Shown here: one piece after another, positions 1 through 10,320 of the stretch
Layout of the letters: each line of letters starts with the position of its first letter
Numbering within the stretch: the first letter of the stretch is position 1
Origin: Linanthus parryae
Taxonomy: Eukaryota > Streptophyta > Magnoliopsida > Ericales > Polemoniaceae
Length of the DNA: 64,000 nucleotides
Assembly (NCBI GenBank): GCA_023055425.1
Contig: JALGPY010000005.1
Location: 75,495,495-75,559,494 of the forward strand
Direction: 5' to 3'
Notes under the pieces: generated by a model
What the model was told of the DNA's origin: nothing
The model's database searches: none
Seen by the model: only the letters and a program-made list of their open reading frames with translations
Position numbers and translations under genes: made by a program

Positions 1-1180
1 TTACTTGCGAAAGAGAGAGATTAGCGATACCTGAAGCCCTGGAGTTCCGTTCAAACGGGGCTGAATCGAAAAAACCAGTCAAGAAGGACCGTACGGTTGA
101 CTGATTTTTCGATACTTTTCGCGATGTGAGATTTTTATCTCAATAGCTTGTCCTCGCTGTCCCCGTCACAACCCCGCAAACGGTTTAATCAATTCCAACC
201 GGTTGATAACGAATTTTCAGATTCGTCTTGAGAAAACCCTAGCTTTCACTTGCTTCCCCCCACACTATTATTCGTAAAAATTTCACATTTGCAACCCCCT
301 GAGGCTGGCGGCGCTGCTGGGCAGAGAAAAAGCCACCAAACGCCGGCGAAACCCGGCAATTTCCGATCGGCAGAGCTTCGGAGGTTTGCCGCTGCGTTTT
401 AGCTCTCTGTTGCGTGGCACTGCGGATTCGAGCAACAACTTTCGTCGATCTCCGGTGAGTTTTTTTGATCGGCAGCGGTTGTGAGCGTCGCTGCTCTGTT
501 CGTGTGGTCTCGCCGTGGGTCTTCCTGTTCTAGCCGTCGTTCGCTCCTTCTTCTTTCTTTTTGTTTTATTCCGCGTGTTTCTTTTTTTTTCACTTAAAAC
601 GAAAAAAGACAGCTTTACCCCTATAGTGAAACATGATCCTGCGATCACAAAAATTGTCACACGATCAGCCAATCTGATCGTGCTTTAACAATGAGTTGTC
701 CCAAATTTCTTCCCCATTTTTTTCCAAGTATCCGGATGCTCCCTATTTTTTTTTTTCTTTTCTCTTGTTCTTCTTTCTGTTATACTTTACACCTCCGGAC
801 TCCGAAAGCTTGTTTCGCGTACGTTTTTATTTCGCACAAGTGACTCCAAAATTTACGGAGGAAAAAATCACAAATTCCGTACTTTCAATCTCTTTGCTTG
901 TGTTGTGCTTTCGCGGTTCGACGCAATCCTCTTTGCACGCATCAAGAGGGGAAGTCCCGGGTGAATTTCAACCTGTATTCCTGTAGAGACTCATTTCAAA
1001 TGTCAGATTCTCACTCTCTCACCCCTCAGATAAGAAAACTGTATTGAAAAACGCACACAACAGTATTTAAAAAAACACACTCTCTTCACTAAAGCATAAA
1101 AGTACGTTGGATTGCCTCCCAACAAGCGCCGTGTAATTTAAGGTCGACGACCCGACCCAGCTACCTCACTAGAGATCATA
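1..1180 (-). other. Athila region downstream of pol (3' internal part, cut by window edge)
   Basis: This stretch lies 3' of the Athila integrase on the minus strand. Near 1100-1145 it contains the GC-rich block reading, on the minus strand, GGCGCTTGTTGGGAGGCAA, a sequence commonly seen just after pol in Athila elements. Further on there are A/C-rich leader-like stretches and GATC-containing short repeats around 630-685 that resemble those in the Athila LTR at 34690-34850. I see no convincing envelope-like ORF. The 129-codon minus-strand frame at 283-672 is basic and low in complexity and I do not trust it. The 3' LTR itself is not recognisable and presumably lies left of the window. Confidence 0.5.
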
Positions 1181-1678
1181 TCACAGGAATTGCGCTGAGG
1201 CGCTCATTTTCCCCAATGAAATTCCCGTCCACGTACGGCTTGGCTCTCTGTCCATTCCGTTCTCAGCTTCCACTTCAAGTGACCCCCATGGATATACCTC
1301 TGTAATTGTGAAAGGACCGCTACATCTCGATTTCAACTTGCCAGGAAACAGTTTCAGACGTGCGTTAAAGATCAGCACCCTCTGTCCCACCTTGAAGTCT
1401 CGCGGTATAATGTGCTTATCGTGCCATTGCTTGGTCCTCTCTTTGTAGATTCTTGCACTCTCATAAGCCATCAACCGAAATTCTTCAAGTTCTAACAGTG
1501 CCTGTTTCCTCTGCTCACCTGAGAGCTTTGCATCCAAGTTGATCTTTTTCAGCGCCCAAAATGCCTTATGCTCAAGCTCAACCGGGAGATGGCATGAATT
1601 CCCAAACACAAGATGATATGGAGACATGCAAAAAGGGGTCTTGTATGCAGTCCTGTATGCCCATAAACTGTCTACCAA
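1181..1678 (-). pseudogene. Athila integrase C-terminal part (broken)
   Basis: This is the C-terminal portion of the Athila integrase. The frame begins in the segment [13 protein letters not shown], which follows the catalytic glutamate region. It continues through a basic linker ([20 protein letters not shown]) that matches the SH3-like DNA-binding tail of Gypsy integrases, then the [17 protein letters not shown] strand. The frame is disconnected from the upstream integrase piece (1794-2447) by a lesion between 1678 and 1794, so the catalytic Glu region is not in an open frame. The C-terminus after about residue 140 looks scrambled relative to the family. It is decayed, not expressed as a unit. 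Confidence 0.8.
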
Positions 1679-1793
1679 GTGTAGAGACCAGTCTTTGCGT
1701 CCCGGATTTAACCGTCTTCTGTAAAATCCCCTTAATATCTCGGTTAGTCACTTCAGCTTGCCCGTTTGACTGCGGATGGTAGGCTAGTGATAT

Positions 1794-2447
1794 CTAATGC
1801 GTCTTTACCCCGTACTTGCTCAAAACATTAGCAAAGACTTTGTTCACAAAATGAGTACCTTCATCACTAATAATTGCCCTGGGTGTCCCAAACCGCGTAA
1901 ATATGTTCTTGCGCACGAACCTCTCAATAGTAGCACCATAATTCTTGGGACAAGCCATTGCCTCTACCCACTTGGCCACATAATCAATAGCCAGCAATAT
2001 GTAAAGATTACCAATTGAAGAGGGGAATGGCCCCAACGGATCCACCTCCAACACGAAATTCTGAGGCATCTCATTCCGATTGGAAATATTGCCGGTTCTC
2101 TGACACCGGTCACACCGCTGCACAAACAAATGAGCATCTTTATGCAATGTGGGCCAATAGAATCCACTCTGAAGTACCTTGGCCACTGTGCGCGACTTGC
2201 CAAAATGACCCCCAGAGTTCAACTCATGGCAGTGTCTGAGAATCTCCAACGTGTCTGGTGGCGCTACACATCTCCGCAATACATTATCTGCTCCCAGCTT
2301 GAACAAATAGGGATTATCCCAGAAATATTTCCGTGCATCTGCAAAGAACTTCTTTCTCTGATGCGAGGACATGTCTTTGGGAACAATGTTGAGCGCCTTG
2401 AAGTTTTCCAAATCAGCAAACCAAGGCACATCTGCGACCACTACCAT
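1794..2447 (-). pseudogene. Athila integrase N-terminal and core (broken)
   Basis: Integrase inserts the element's cDNA into chromosomes. The N-terminal zinc-binding H-H-C-C region is visible (HCHELNSGGHFGKSRT, then CDRCQRTGN). The core follows, with YILLAIDYVAKWVEA and the second catalytic Asp in AIISDEGTHFVN. The segment that should hold the first catalytic Asp (normally a G-I-D-F-M-G-P-F-type stretch) is shortened to EVDPLGPFPSS, so the DDE triad is incomplete. A TAG stop just upstream separates it from the RNase H frame (2451-2855), and the frame ends before the catalytic Glu. It is inactive. Confidence 0.85.
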
Positions 2448-2450
2448 AAG

Positions 2451-2855
2451 CTATTCATCGGGAAATTCCTCTCTGGTAGGCACCTCCTCATGCTTCTCAA
2501 TCTCTAACCTAGATAAGTGATCCGCTACAACATTCTCCACCCCTTTCTTGTCCTTAATCTCTATATTGAATTCTTGCATCAACAGTACCCACCTGATCAA
2601 TCTTGGCTTTGCATCCTTCTTGGTGAAAAGATACTTGAGAGCGGCATGGTCGGTAAAAATAGTCACCTGAGAACCTACAAGATACGGCCGAAACTTGTCC
2701 AACGCAAAAATAATAGCTAACATTTCTTTCTCAGTAGTAGCATAGTTTACCTGTGCATTGTTCAAGGTCCGGCTAGCATAATAGATGACATGAGCTACCT
2801 TATATTTTCGCTGTCCCAGAACTGCTCCTACCGCATAATCACTAGCATCACACAT
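2451..2855 (-). pseudogene. Athila RNase H domain (fragment of pol)
   Basis: This is the RNase H domain that degrades the RNA strand of the RNA:DNA hybrid during reverse transcription. It starts with the catalytic Asp in [15 protein letters not shown]. It contains the catalytic Glu segment [23 protein letters not shown], the [10 protein letters not shown] strand and the connection [19 protein letters not shown], and ends with the [10 protein letters not shown] motif. It is joined to RT (2933-3889) only through a stop codon and a frameshift between 2855 and 2935. It is separated from integrase by an in-frame TAG. The domain itself looks intact. Confidence 0.85.
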
Positions 2856-2932
2856 GAGCTCAAACGGTAAAGTCCAGTCTGGGTGGTGATGATGGGCGTG
2901 CTAATCAACTTCTCCTTGAGCAAATTAAAAGC

Positions 2933-3889
2933 TTACTTGCACTCTGCATTGAAATCAAATACCGCATCCTTTTCTAACAACCCAGACAAAGGCTTCGTGA
3001 TCTTCGAGAAGTCTTTAATGAAGCGCCGATAGAACCCTGCATGTCCCAAGAAACTCCTTACCCCTTTGACAGAAGTAGGGTATGGAAGCTTTTCAATCAA
3101 CTCAATCTTGGCTCTATCCACCTCTAAACCTTTTCTGGATATCTTGTGCCCCAAAACTATGCCCTCAGTCACCATGAAGTGACACTTCTCCCAGTTGAGC
3201 ACTAGGTTAGTGTCAATACATCTATCCAGAACCCGGGCCAGCTGCTGCAAACAGTCATCAAAACCATCACCATAAAGAGAAAAATCATCCATGAATACCT
3301 CGAAATTTTGCTCCATCATGTCTGAGAAGATCGACATCATGCACCTCTGAAAAGTAGCAGGCGCATTGCATAACCCGAAGGGCATGCGTCGAAAAGCAAA
3401 AGTCCCGTAGGGACATGTGAATGTCGTCTTCTCCTGATTCGCTGGCTCAATGGCGATCTGGTTGTACCCGGAGTACCCATCCAGAAAGCAATAATGAGAA
3501 TGATGAGCCAGCCTATCAAGCATCTGATCAAAAAATGGGAGGGGGAAGTGATCCTTCAATGTGGCATCATTGAGTTTGCGGTAATCCATGCAAACTCTCC
3601 ACCCAGTAACAGTACGGGTAGCAATTTGATCACCTTTCTCCCCTTCCACCGCAGTAATACCACCCTTCTTAGGGACACACTGCACCGGGCTAGTCCATGT
3701 GCTGTCAGAAATCGGGTAGATGATGCCCTCCTCCAACCATTTAAGCACCTCTTTCTTCACCACCTCCTGCATATGAGGGTTGAGGCGGCGCTGAAATTGA
3801 ACTACCGGCTTCTTGTCCTCCATGAGCCGGATTTTGTGCTGGCAAACTTTGGGGCTGATCCCCTTGATATCCGCTATGGTCCATCCCAT
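2933..3889 (-). pseudogene. Athila reverse transcriptase (fragment of pol)
   Basis: This is the reverse transcriptase of the Athila element. It begins at MGWTIADIKGISPKVCQHKI, which in the family follows directly on the protease-RT linker. An in-frame TAG at 3905-3907 splits it from the upstream piece. RT motifs appear in order: PVQCVPKKGG, WRVCMDYRKLNDAT, FLDGYSGYNQI (first catalytic Asp), FRRMPFGLCNAPATFQ, and the catalytic pair in VFMDDFSLYG. The thumb segment RSFLGHAGFYRRFIKDFSK follows. The frame ends in a TAA before the RNase H domain. About 318 residues remain and look otherwise well conserved. Confidence 0.9.
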
Positions 3890-3904
3890 AGCTGCTTTCC
3901 TTTC

Positions 3905-4903
3905 CTACAACACTTTCAATAATTTCTCCTCCTGTTCCCTGTCCAAACAAGAAGACACAATCACAGGCGAAGTATCATTAGATCCAAGATATAAATATTT
4001 TAAATGTGCAAGTAAAGGTTTTAACTCTAAAATAGGAGCAATATCAAGAGAAGGAATAAGAGTCTTCCTACTTCCCTCATTAAAGAGGGGTAAGGGCTGG
4101 CGCCAATGGATCTCCATAGCCTGCTCTTTTTCGCTAGAGTCAAGTAGAGCAAGCTCCTCATATAGTCGCTCCAATAAAATGTCTCCCTCCTCATCTGGTG
4201 TGTATGCCTCTACACCAAAACACTGCTCACTCACTGCATACGCGGGAAAATTCATTGCTTCAAAGACGTTGAAAAACACCTTCTCATCATTGATCTTCAT
4301 AGTTAGCTCTCCGTTAACCACATCAATGATTGTCCTCCCTGTAGCCAAGAACGGGCGGCCCAAGATAAGGGGGACATCATCATCTGCCTCCATATCTAGA
4401 ATCAAAAAATCCGCTGGGAAGATGAGTCCTTCAACTCTCACTAATACATCCTCCAAAACACCCCTTGGGCGTTTTATGGTGCGATCAGCCATCTGAAAGC
4501 ACATCCTAATAGGTTTAGGATCTCCCAATGTCACGGGAATTATGAAACCACCCGGATCTTTCATCTTCTTTGGTAACGCCTTTTGCACAACGGCGCTACA
4601 CTCCTCATTCAGAGTCACAGTCTCAAAATCATCCATGCGCCTCCTATTGGAAAGGAGGTCCTTGAGAAATTTAGCATATTTGGGCATTTGCGAAATGAAC
4701 TCCGCAAAAGGGATATTAATGTGCAGCTTCTTGAAGATATCCACAAACTTTTTGAAGTGCTTGGCATCCTCTTGACTCTTCAATCTCTGCGGGTATGGCA
4801 CACGCACACTATAATCTTCCTTTGGCTTAGGCTTCTCCTCCGACTTCCTACTCATGTCCTTTGATTGGGGAATCATGGTAGGCACAAGAATTTCTTCATC
4901 CAA
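3905..4903 (-). pseudogene. Athila gag C-terminus/protease region, active site missing
   Basis: This is the gag-pol junction of the Athila element. A charged N-terminal part (RVPYPQRLKSQEDAKHFKKF, then FAEFISQMPKYAKFLKDLLSN) is the typical pre-protease segment. The protease then starts (DPGGFIIPVTLGDPKPIR) and runs on to MADRTIKRPRGVLEDVLVRV and DDVPLILGRPFLATGRTIID, the flap and C-terminal strands. In intact Athila proteases a stretch with the catalytic D-L-G-A-S lies between the IPVTLG strand and the MADR segment. Here the two are directly fused, so the catalytic Asp has been deleted in frame. Downstream acidic sequence links to RT. Confidence 0.8.
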
Positions 4904-4972
4904 TGCTTTTTCGGTGGCCTTGGTCGCCTCAGCTCGTGCGTGGGTAGGATATTGAGGATCCTTAGTGGTGAT

Positions 4973-6617
4973 CTAACTGCGAGTAGTGATAGCTTTCAAT
5001 TTCTCAGGAGGAGTGATTGTGTTAGAAGGCAACATACCCGGTGGAAGTCGAGTATTTTGATTGGCTATCTGGCCAATCTGTGTCTCATGGCTCTTCATCG
5101 TGGCTTCTATCGCGACAATCTTTCTCTCAATTTTATCATTGCTAGCTAACAGTTTCCTCAACAACGCGTTTGTATCTTGTTCTTTTGATTGTGGGGCCTG
5201 TTGTTGTGGAACCTGTCTTTGAGCTTGGTATGGAGCATTTGGCCTTTGACCCGGCGCATATAATCCACTGTTTGGATTGGCATAGCTGAAGTTAGGGTGA
5301 TTCCGATTGTTGGGATGATAGGTGTTGGGCCATTGCTGCTGTCTTGGTTGACCCATGTAGTTCACGTCTTCAATACCATCCCCATATCCCTGATTTGCAT
5401 CTGCTACCATCTCTCTCACTGACTTCACCTGTGCCGATGGATTCAGATTACTGAAAGCCGAAGTCATCACTGCCATCTGATGTTCAAATTTCTGTTCCAC
5501 CATGGACTCAATCTTACTAACTAATGCCCCATCTGATTTCATGTTTCTACGAGTCTCAGACCTCGTGGATTCACGTTTTGCTACATTATCCAGCAAATCC
5601 CGGCATCTCTGTAATCCCAGTCCCATAAAATTGCCTTGAGCCATCATGTCCAGTTCATTTGCAGTCTCTCTGTCTAAGGCATTATAAAAAATAGTGTAGG
5701 AGTTTGTACCATGGCTCTCCGTGAGTAGGGCATCTGCGAAGGAGCTGGTTGAACTTTCTCCACGTGTCTCCCAAAGAATCATCTTCCTGTTGTGTAAAAT
5801 TTGTTATATAAGCCATCCGTTGAGCAACCTTGGATGGCAGAAGATACTTCCTGATAAATTCCCTGCTACAATCTGCCCATGTAACGATACTGCCTGCTGG
5901 AAGTTCCATAAGCCATGTCTTTGCCTTTCCCGATAAGGAGAAGGGGAAAAGCATGAGCTTTATCGTCTCGAGTGGAACTCTCTGATCATACATAGTGGAG
6001 GTAATATGCTCGAAATTGAGCAAGTGTTGATGCGGATCATCACTTGGGGCTCCAGTGAATAAGCACTCATCCCTAACCATGTTGATCAATGGTTGGCGAA
6101 TCTTGAAATGTGCGACGTTGATCTGAGGCCTGACAATAGTGGGTTGATACCCCTCCGGTGTAGTTCTGAAGTAGTCCACCAAAGGATGCTCGTCCTCCTC
6201 AGCATTGTTGACTTGCTCTGCCGCATTCCGACCGTTATTGTTCCGATTATTGCCCCCATTATTTCCAGTACCTCCATTGTTTCTACCATTAACTCCTCCA
6301 TTGTTTCTATCAACTACCTCTGCACCAGGGAGTTGTTGTGGATTTGGGGGGTTCATGCGATCAATCATCGCCTGCATCTCAGCCATTTGAGCCCTAAGCT
6401 GCTCAGTTTCTCGTGCTCTGTTTGCTGCCTCCTCGACAGCAGCTGCTCTAGCTGCTTCCGCATCTTGCAAAGCCTTGCGGAACCTCTCAAACTCAACTCT
6501 AGTTTTCTCGTCCATCTGAACTGAATTTGCTTTCCTCTTGTCTCTATGTTTTGCACGCAATAAAAATTTTGAATCCTCAAGTACTTGATGCAAAGGCTCG
6601 TCTCTAGAACGGGACAT
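4973..6617 (-). pseudogene. Athila gag (two overlapping frames)
   Basis: Gag forms the virus-like particle. The start at 6617 (MSRSRDEPLHQ) lies about 115 bases downstream of the primer site. The N-terminal 120 residues form an Ala/Glu/Arg coiled coil followed by a Gly/Asn-rich stretch (NNGGTGNNGG). The capsid-like retrotransposon gag domain follows (PLINMVRDECLFTGAPSDDP, FPFSLSGKAKTWLMELP, RCPTHGEPW). Around 5700-5780 the frame shifts. The second frame (4973-5782) continues the capsid (IFYNALDRETANELDMMAQG) and ends in a Pro/Gln-rich nucleocapsid-like tail without a clear zinc knuckle. The frameshift plus a stop before the protease frame make this a dead gag. Confidence 0.85.
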
Positions 6618-6732
6618 GCACCAAGTAAATCAAACCTGAAAACACAAGTCACACGCCGAAAATAGGTGAGTAACAGGTTTAAACTGAAAAAGTAAATCCC
6701 CATAGAGAAAAATATTAACTAATTTATTTGAA

Positions 6733-6751
6733 GTCCTCGGCAACGGCGCCA
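6733..6751 (-). other. Athila primer binding site (tRNA-Asp)
   Basis: On the minus strand the sequence TGGCGCCGTTGCCGAGGAC begins six bases after the 5' LTR end. It is complementary to the 3' end of plant tRNA-Asp (GTC), with a single mismatch from the usual TGGCGCCGTTGCCGGGGA. Minus-strand DNA synthesis of the element would start here. Confidence 0.85.
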
Positions 6752-6757
6752 AAAACT

Positions 6758-7161
6758 TGACACGCTCCAACTGCAAGTGCACAGTTGTCGGTGTAGTGAT
6801 AATATTCCGGAAATCCGGGTTGTCGAACCCAAGAGACTTATATCTAAATTAGTTAATAACTTCAATCCTTATGTGGGTCAAGCGCAGTTGTTTGTTTTCT
6901 AATTCTACTAAAATAAAAGACAAAAATCTCAACTAATCAGGTGAAAGGCTTCACGATTAACGAAGAATGATTTTTTTTAGTTACTTAACAAGTGGACAAG
7001 TTCAGGATATCTCTACGGGTTCACTAGGGAATTTACACCACTTAGTATTTACGTTCATGCAACAGGGATGTTTTCTACTTAGCCAAACGAGCAATTTTAC
7101 TTTGAAGATTCCTCAACCAAAGTCTATATTTAAACTCTTGTACTTGATTCCTCTAGCCTAC
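6758..7161 (-). repeat. Athila 5' LTR, promoter-distal (U5-side) part
   Basis: This is the downstream portion of the Athila 5' LTR in minus orientation, ending in TCA at 6758. It is separated from the upstream portion (34151-35213) by the Tat A insertion. The five bases CCTAC at 7157-7161 are the target-site duplication, repeated at 34151-34155. Confidence 0.8.
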
Positions 7162-7460
7162 TGTAGATAGTGCTTTCTGGACAGGAAGATCTTAGCCACG
7201 TGGCGACCATCCAGCACACCTAGCTGTGCTCCACACACACTGGATCACCAGCAGCGCTGATCCACGTGGGGGCTGCGAGACAGGGCCCTTGCATACCATC
7301 GCACGGGATTTGTAGGGACTTAGTGGTTTGGAGGCTAGAGTAAGTCCTGTCGCGCGCGAGCGACAACCAAGCCCGCGCGCGACCCCTAGTAACTGCTTTT
7401 GAGAGATTTATGGCACGAGCTCCATAAACCCGGTCAACCCGGTCAAACCCGGTCAACCTC
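7162..7460 (+). repeat. Tat A 5' LTR, truncated
   Basis: This is the first 299 bases of the Tat LTR, starting TGTAGATAGTGC and including both G-box CACGTG motifs and the GC-rich hairpin. It stops at ...GGTCAACCTC, just before the AACGG/TATA promoter half, and joins unrelated Copia DNA. The promoter half, transcription start and U5 are absent. Confidence 0.85.
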
Positions 7461-7480
7461 ATTGGTACCAGATGGGTATT
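7461..7480 (+). other. Templated filler at the LTR/Copia junction
   Basis: These 20 bases at the breakpoint are identical to Copia RT sequence lying further downstream, at 7562-7581 and 39464-39483. The collinear Copia copy then starts at 7481, corresponding to 39383. A short out-of-order copy at a junction is a sign of template-switching repair. Confidence 0.75.
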
Positions 7481-8938
7481 ATAGCTATGCAAATTGAACT
7501 CAATAAGTTTGAAAGGAACAAGGTTTGGAATCTAGTTCCTCCACCAAGAAAACAGTCTGTCATTGGTACCAGATGGGTATTCAGAAACAAGTTAGATGGG
7601 AATAGAAAGGTAATCAGGAACAAAGCTAGATTGGTAGCTCAAGGCTACAATCAAGAAGAAGGTATTGACTATGAAGAAACATTTGCAATTAGAATTCTAC
7701 TTGCATTTGCATCTCACAAGAACATGAAACTCTTTCAAATGGATGTGAAGTGTGCATTTGAAATGGCTATTTTCAAGAAGAAGTTTATGTCGATCAACCT
7801 CCAGGTTTTGAAAATGACAAGTTTCCAGATCATGTTTACAAACTTGACAAGACTCTTTATGGTTTGAAACAAGCTCCAAGAGCTTGGTATGAGGGATTGT
7901 CAAAATTTCTGCTGAAAAATGATTCAAAAGAGGATTAGTGGATAAGACCCTTTTTATAAAGAATCATGAGAAAGACATGCTTGTAGTTCAAATTTTTGTG
8001 AATGATACTCTGTTTGGAGCTACTAATGATCTTTTGTGCAAGGAGTTCTCAAGTCTTGTGAGCAGGGAATTTAAAATGAGCTTGATGGGAGAATTGAACT
8101 TCTTTCTTCGACTTCAAATTCATCAGATGAAGAAAGGATTATTCCTACATCAAAGCAAGTACACAAGATATATGCTAAACAAGTATAATATGTCTCAATC
8201 CAAATAAATCAAGACACCCATGAGTTCTACATTGTATTTAGACAAAGATGAATCTGGTAAGAGTGTGAATGTGAAAGAGTATAGAGGTAAGATTGGATCA
8301 TTACTCTACGACACAACTTGTAGACCAGATATCATGTTCAGTGTTTGCATGTGTGCTAGATTTCAAGTTGATCCTAAAGAATCACACTTGACTGCAGTTA
8401 AGAGAATATTTAAATATCTCAATGGTACCAAAGACTTAGGGCTTTGGTATCCTAAACAATCTAACTTCTCTTTGTTTGGCTATTCAGATGCTGACTTTGC
8501 AGGATATAAAGTTGATAGAAAGAGTACATCAGGATGCCGTCAATTTCTTGTATCGCCTTTAATCAGCTGGCATTCAAAGAAGCAAAACTCAGTTGCACTA
8601 TCAACAACAGAAGCTGAATACATACCAGCTGGAACTTGCTGCTCACAAGTGTTATGGATAGAACAACAAATGAGAGACCCTCTATTTGATTTCAGAGATA
8701 TACCTATTATGTGTGACAACACAAGTAAAATATAAATTACAAAGAATCCAGTTCAACATTCAAGAACAAAGCATATTGACGTTAGACATCACTTCATCAA
8801 AGATCATGCTGAAAAAGGTGATATTGTTATTGAATTTGTTTCTACTAACTTGGAAATTGCAGATATCTTCACTAAGCCATTTCCAGGTGAGAGATTCTCA
8901 GCCTTAAGATTGGAATTGGGCATGCTAAATAAAGAAGC
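7481..8938 (+). pseudogene. Copia RT/RNase H fragment (duplicate copy)
   Basis: This is the 5'-truncated pol of the Sirevirus-like Copia element. RT motifs include KVWNLVPPPRKQSVIGTRWV, RNKARLVAQGYNQEEGIDYEETF and [10 protein letters not shown]. Frameshifts near 7870-7940 remove the usual fingers/palm continuity. The active-site strand reads QIFVNDTLFGAT, where Copia elements usually have Y-V-D-D. RNase H follows with YSDADFAGYKVDRKSTSG, the WHSKKQNSVALSTTEAEY segment and, after a stop at 8735, the ADIFTKPFPGERF tail. Stops at 8207 and 8735 and the missing N-terminus make it non-functional. The corresponding copy is 39383-40840. Confidence 0.85.
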
Positions 8939-9388
8939 ATTGGTTTAGGGGGAGTGTCAGGTAAGTATTGTGTGTTTCAAAGGTGAGCTGATTTTTAAAG
9001 CCTTGAAAATCTTTTCAAAGATTTGAGTATATGTGCTTTAATCCACACAACGTTTCAAGGACTTGAAATCCATTCCAAAGCCTTGAAAAATAAGATTGTA
9101 TGCTAGTTAGTCATTAATTTGGATCTTTCAATGTTGGGTGTTATCTTTGTAGATAATTGCTCAATATTGCCCCTAAATTTTCAAATACCCATTTTTAGCC
9201 AAAATAGTATTATATCATTTATTTCCAACGGCACACACAATTTTGAATCTTTTTTATTCAGCAAATCTTCAAAGATTATGAGAAATATTTAGTTTTCTTT
9301 TCAAACTGAAACTCTTTTCTATTTATCTTCTTCTTTCTTTCTCTCCTTCGTATCTATCCTAACTCTCTCTTCTTCTCCCCAAACCCTA

Positions 9389-9657
9389 ATGTGCACTAGA
9401 AGAGCCTCTGAAAAAATTAAGATGGCTGGTGGTTCAAAGGCTGGCACAGAGAAGAAAAGAAAAGCCACTGTGGAAGAGGTTCAGACCATCAGTGGAGATT
9501 CAAGTTTAAAGACACCTACTGCAGAAGACATGGCACATCCTCCTCCCAAGAAGAAGGCTAAGAAAGATCAGACACCAGTGTCAAGCAAGAAGAAAAAGAC
9601 AGCGGAGTCTGCTCAAGAAAAACATAAGGGGATTCAGATTGGTAGCCCTAAGAAGGT
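9389..9657 (+). pseudogene. Lys-rich 3' ORF of Copia element, interrupted (duplicate copy)
   Basis: The frame starts at MCTRRASEKIKMAGGSKAGTEKK. It encodes a short, strongly basic protein with KKKAKKDQ and SKKKKTAES nuclear-localisation-like clusters. It is preceded by a CT-rich leader. The frame is cut at AAGGT by the Tat LTR starting at 9658. Position (after pol, before the 3' LTR) matches the extra or envelope-like ORF of Sireviruses, but the sequence does not show a signal peptide or membrane segment. The same ORF is at 41291-41559. Confidence 0.6.
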
Positions 9658-10281
9658 TGTAGATAATGCTTTCTGAACAGGAAGATCTTAGCCACGTGGC
9701 GACCATCCAGCACACCTAGCAGTGCTCCACACACACTGGATCACCAGCCGCGCTGATCCACGTGGGGGCTGCGAGACAGGGCCCTCGCATACCACCGCAC
9801 GGGATTTGTAGGGACTTAGTGGTTTGGAGGCTAGAGTAAGTCCTGTCGCGCGCAAGCGACAACCAAGCCCGTGCGCGACCCCTAGTAACTGCTTTTGAGA
9901 GATTTATGGCACGAGCTCCATAAACCCGGTCAAACCCGGTCAACCTCGTAGCGGTTCCGGTATACGCGAATAACGTGCTGTAACGGTTCCTTTATACACG
10001 GACGAACGTGCCGTTGTGGTTAAGCTAATTAAGCCGCCATTGATGGGCGCATTAACCACACTACAACGGTCACATTCTATGGTATATATAGATCGTTAAC
10101 CCTTCCATACAAGGGAGAACACACTTGAGATACGCGGAATCTCTGCCAAGATCATGTTTATCTCTCATACAGTGCTATTGCCTTACTCTCTCCCTACACA
10201 CAACCCAACACTTCCTGTGTTATTTCTATCCTCTGCTCTTGGTGTATATTGAGTCCTCTCTGCACGATTCTCTCGTACACA
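9658..10281 (+). repeat. Tat LTR internal to element A (5' LTR of the copied B-type unit)
   Basis: This is a full 624-bp LTR from TGTAGATAAT to TACACA, exactly the length of the Tat B 5' LTR (41560-42183) and collinear with it. It drives the gag-pol reading frames at 10321 onward. It contains two CACGTG G-boxes, the GC-rich hairpin, TAGCGG/AACGG repeats and a TATATATA at about 10083. It is flanked on the left by AAGGT but has no matching duplicate on its right. Confidence 0.9.
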
Positions 10282-10320
10282 TTTGGTTAACCCAACGTGA
10301 ACTTACCATTGCAAGCAACC

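Larger units (their letters stand above)
7481..9657 (+). repeat. Copied Copia segment (duplicate of 39383-41559)
   Basis: This 2177-bp block is collinear without any net indel with 39383-41559 (constant offset 31902). The same offset continues through the Tat LTR into gag to about 12940. By eye there are roughly one to two differences per 100 bases. It carries the same AAGGT (9653-9657) that flanks Tat B, so it was copied from the B locus after Tat B had inserted there. It is not an independent Copia insertion. Confidence 0.85.

Noticed and set aside
283..672. 129-codon minus-strand basic frame as a possible Athila envelope-like gene
   Set aside because: It is short, has biased composition and no membrane segment, and there is no supporting copy in the window.
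696..986. 96-codon plus-strand frame rich in Phe and Leu
   Set aside because: It comes from poly-T/CT-rich sequence on the strand opposite the Athila element, with no conserved motif.
7220..7492. Recurring 75-116 codon minus-strand frame (ARAINLSKAVTRGRARAWLSLARD) in every Tat LTR
   Set aside because: It recurs only because the LTRs are near copies. It spans the GC-rich hairpin and ends variably, with no start context or domain.
10284..10302. Primer binding site of the Tat elements just after the LTR (TGGTTAACCCAACGTGAAC)
   Set aside because: It starts with TGG at the right place, but I cannot match it to a specific tRNA 3' end, so it is not listed as a feature.
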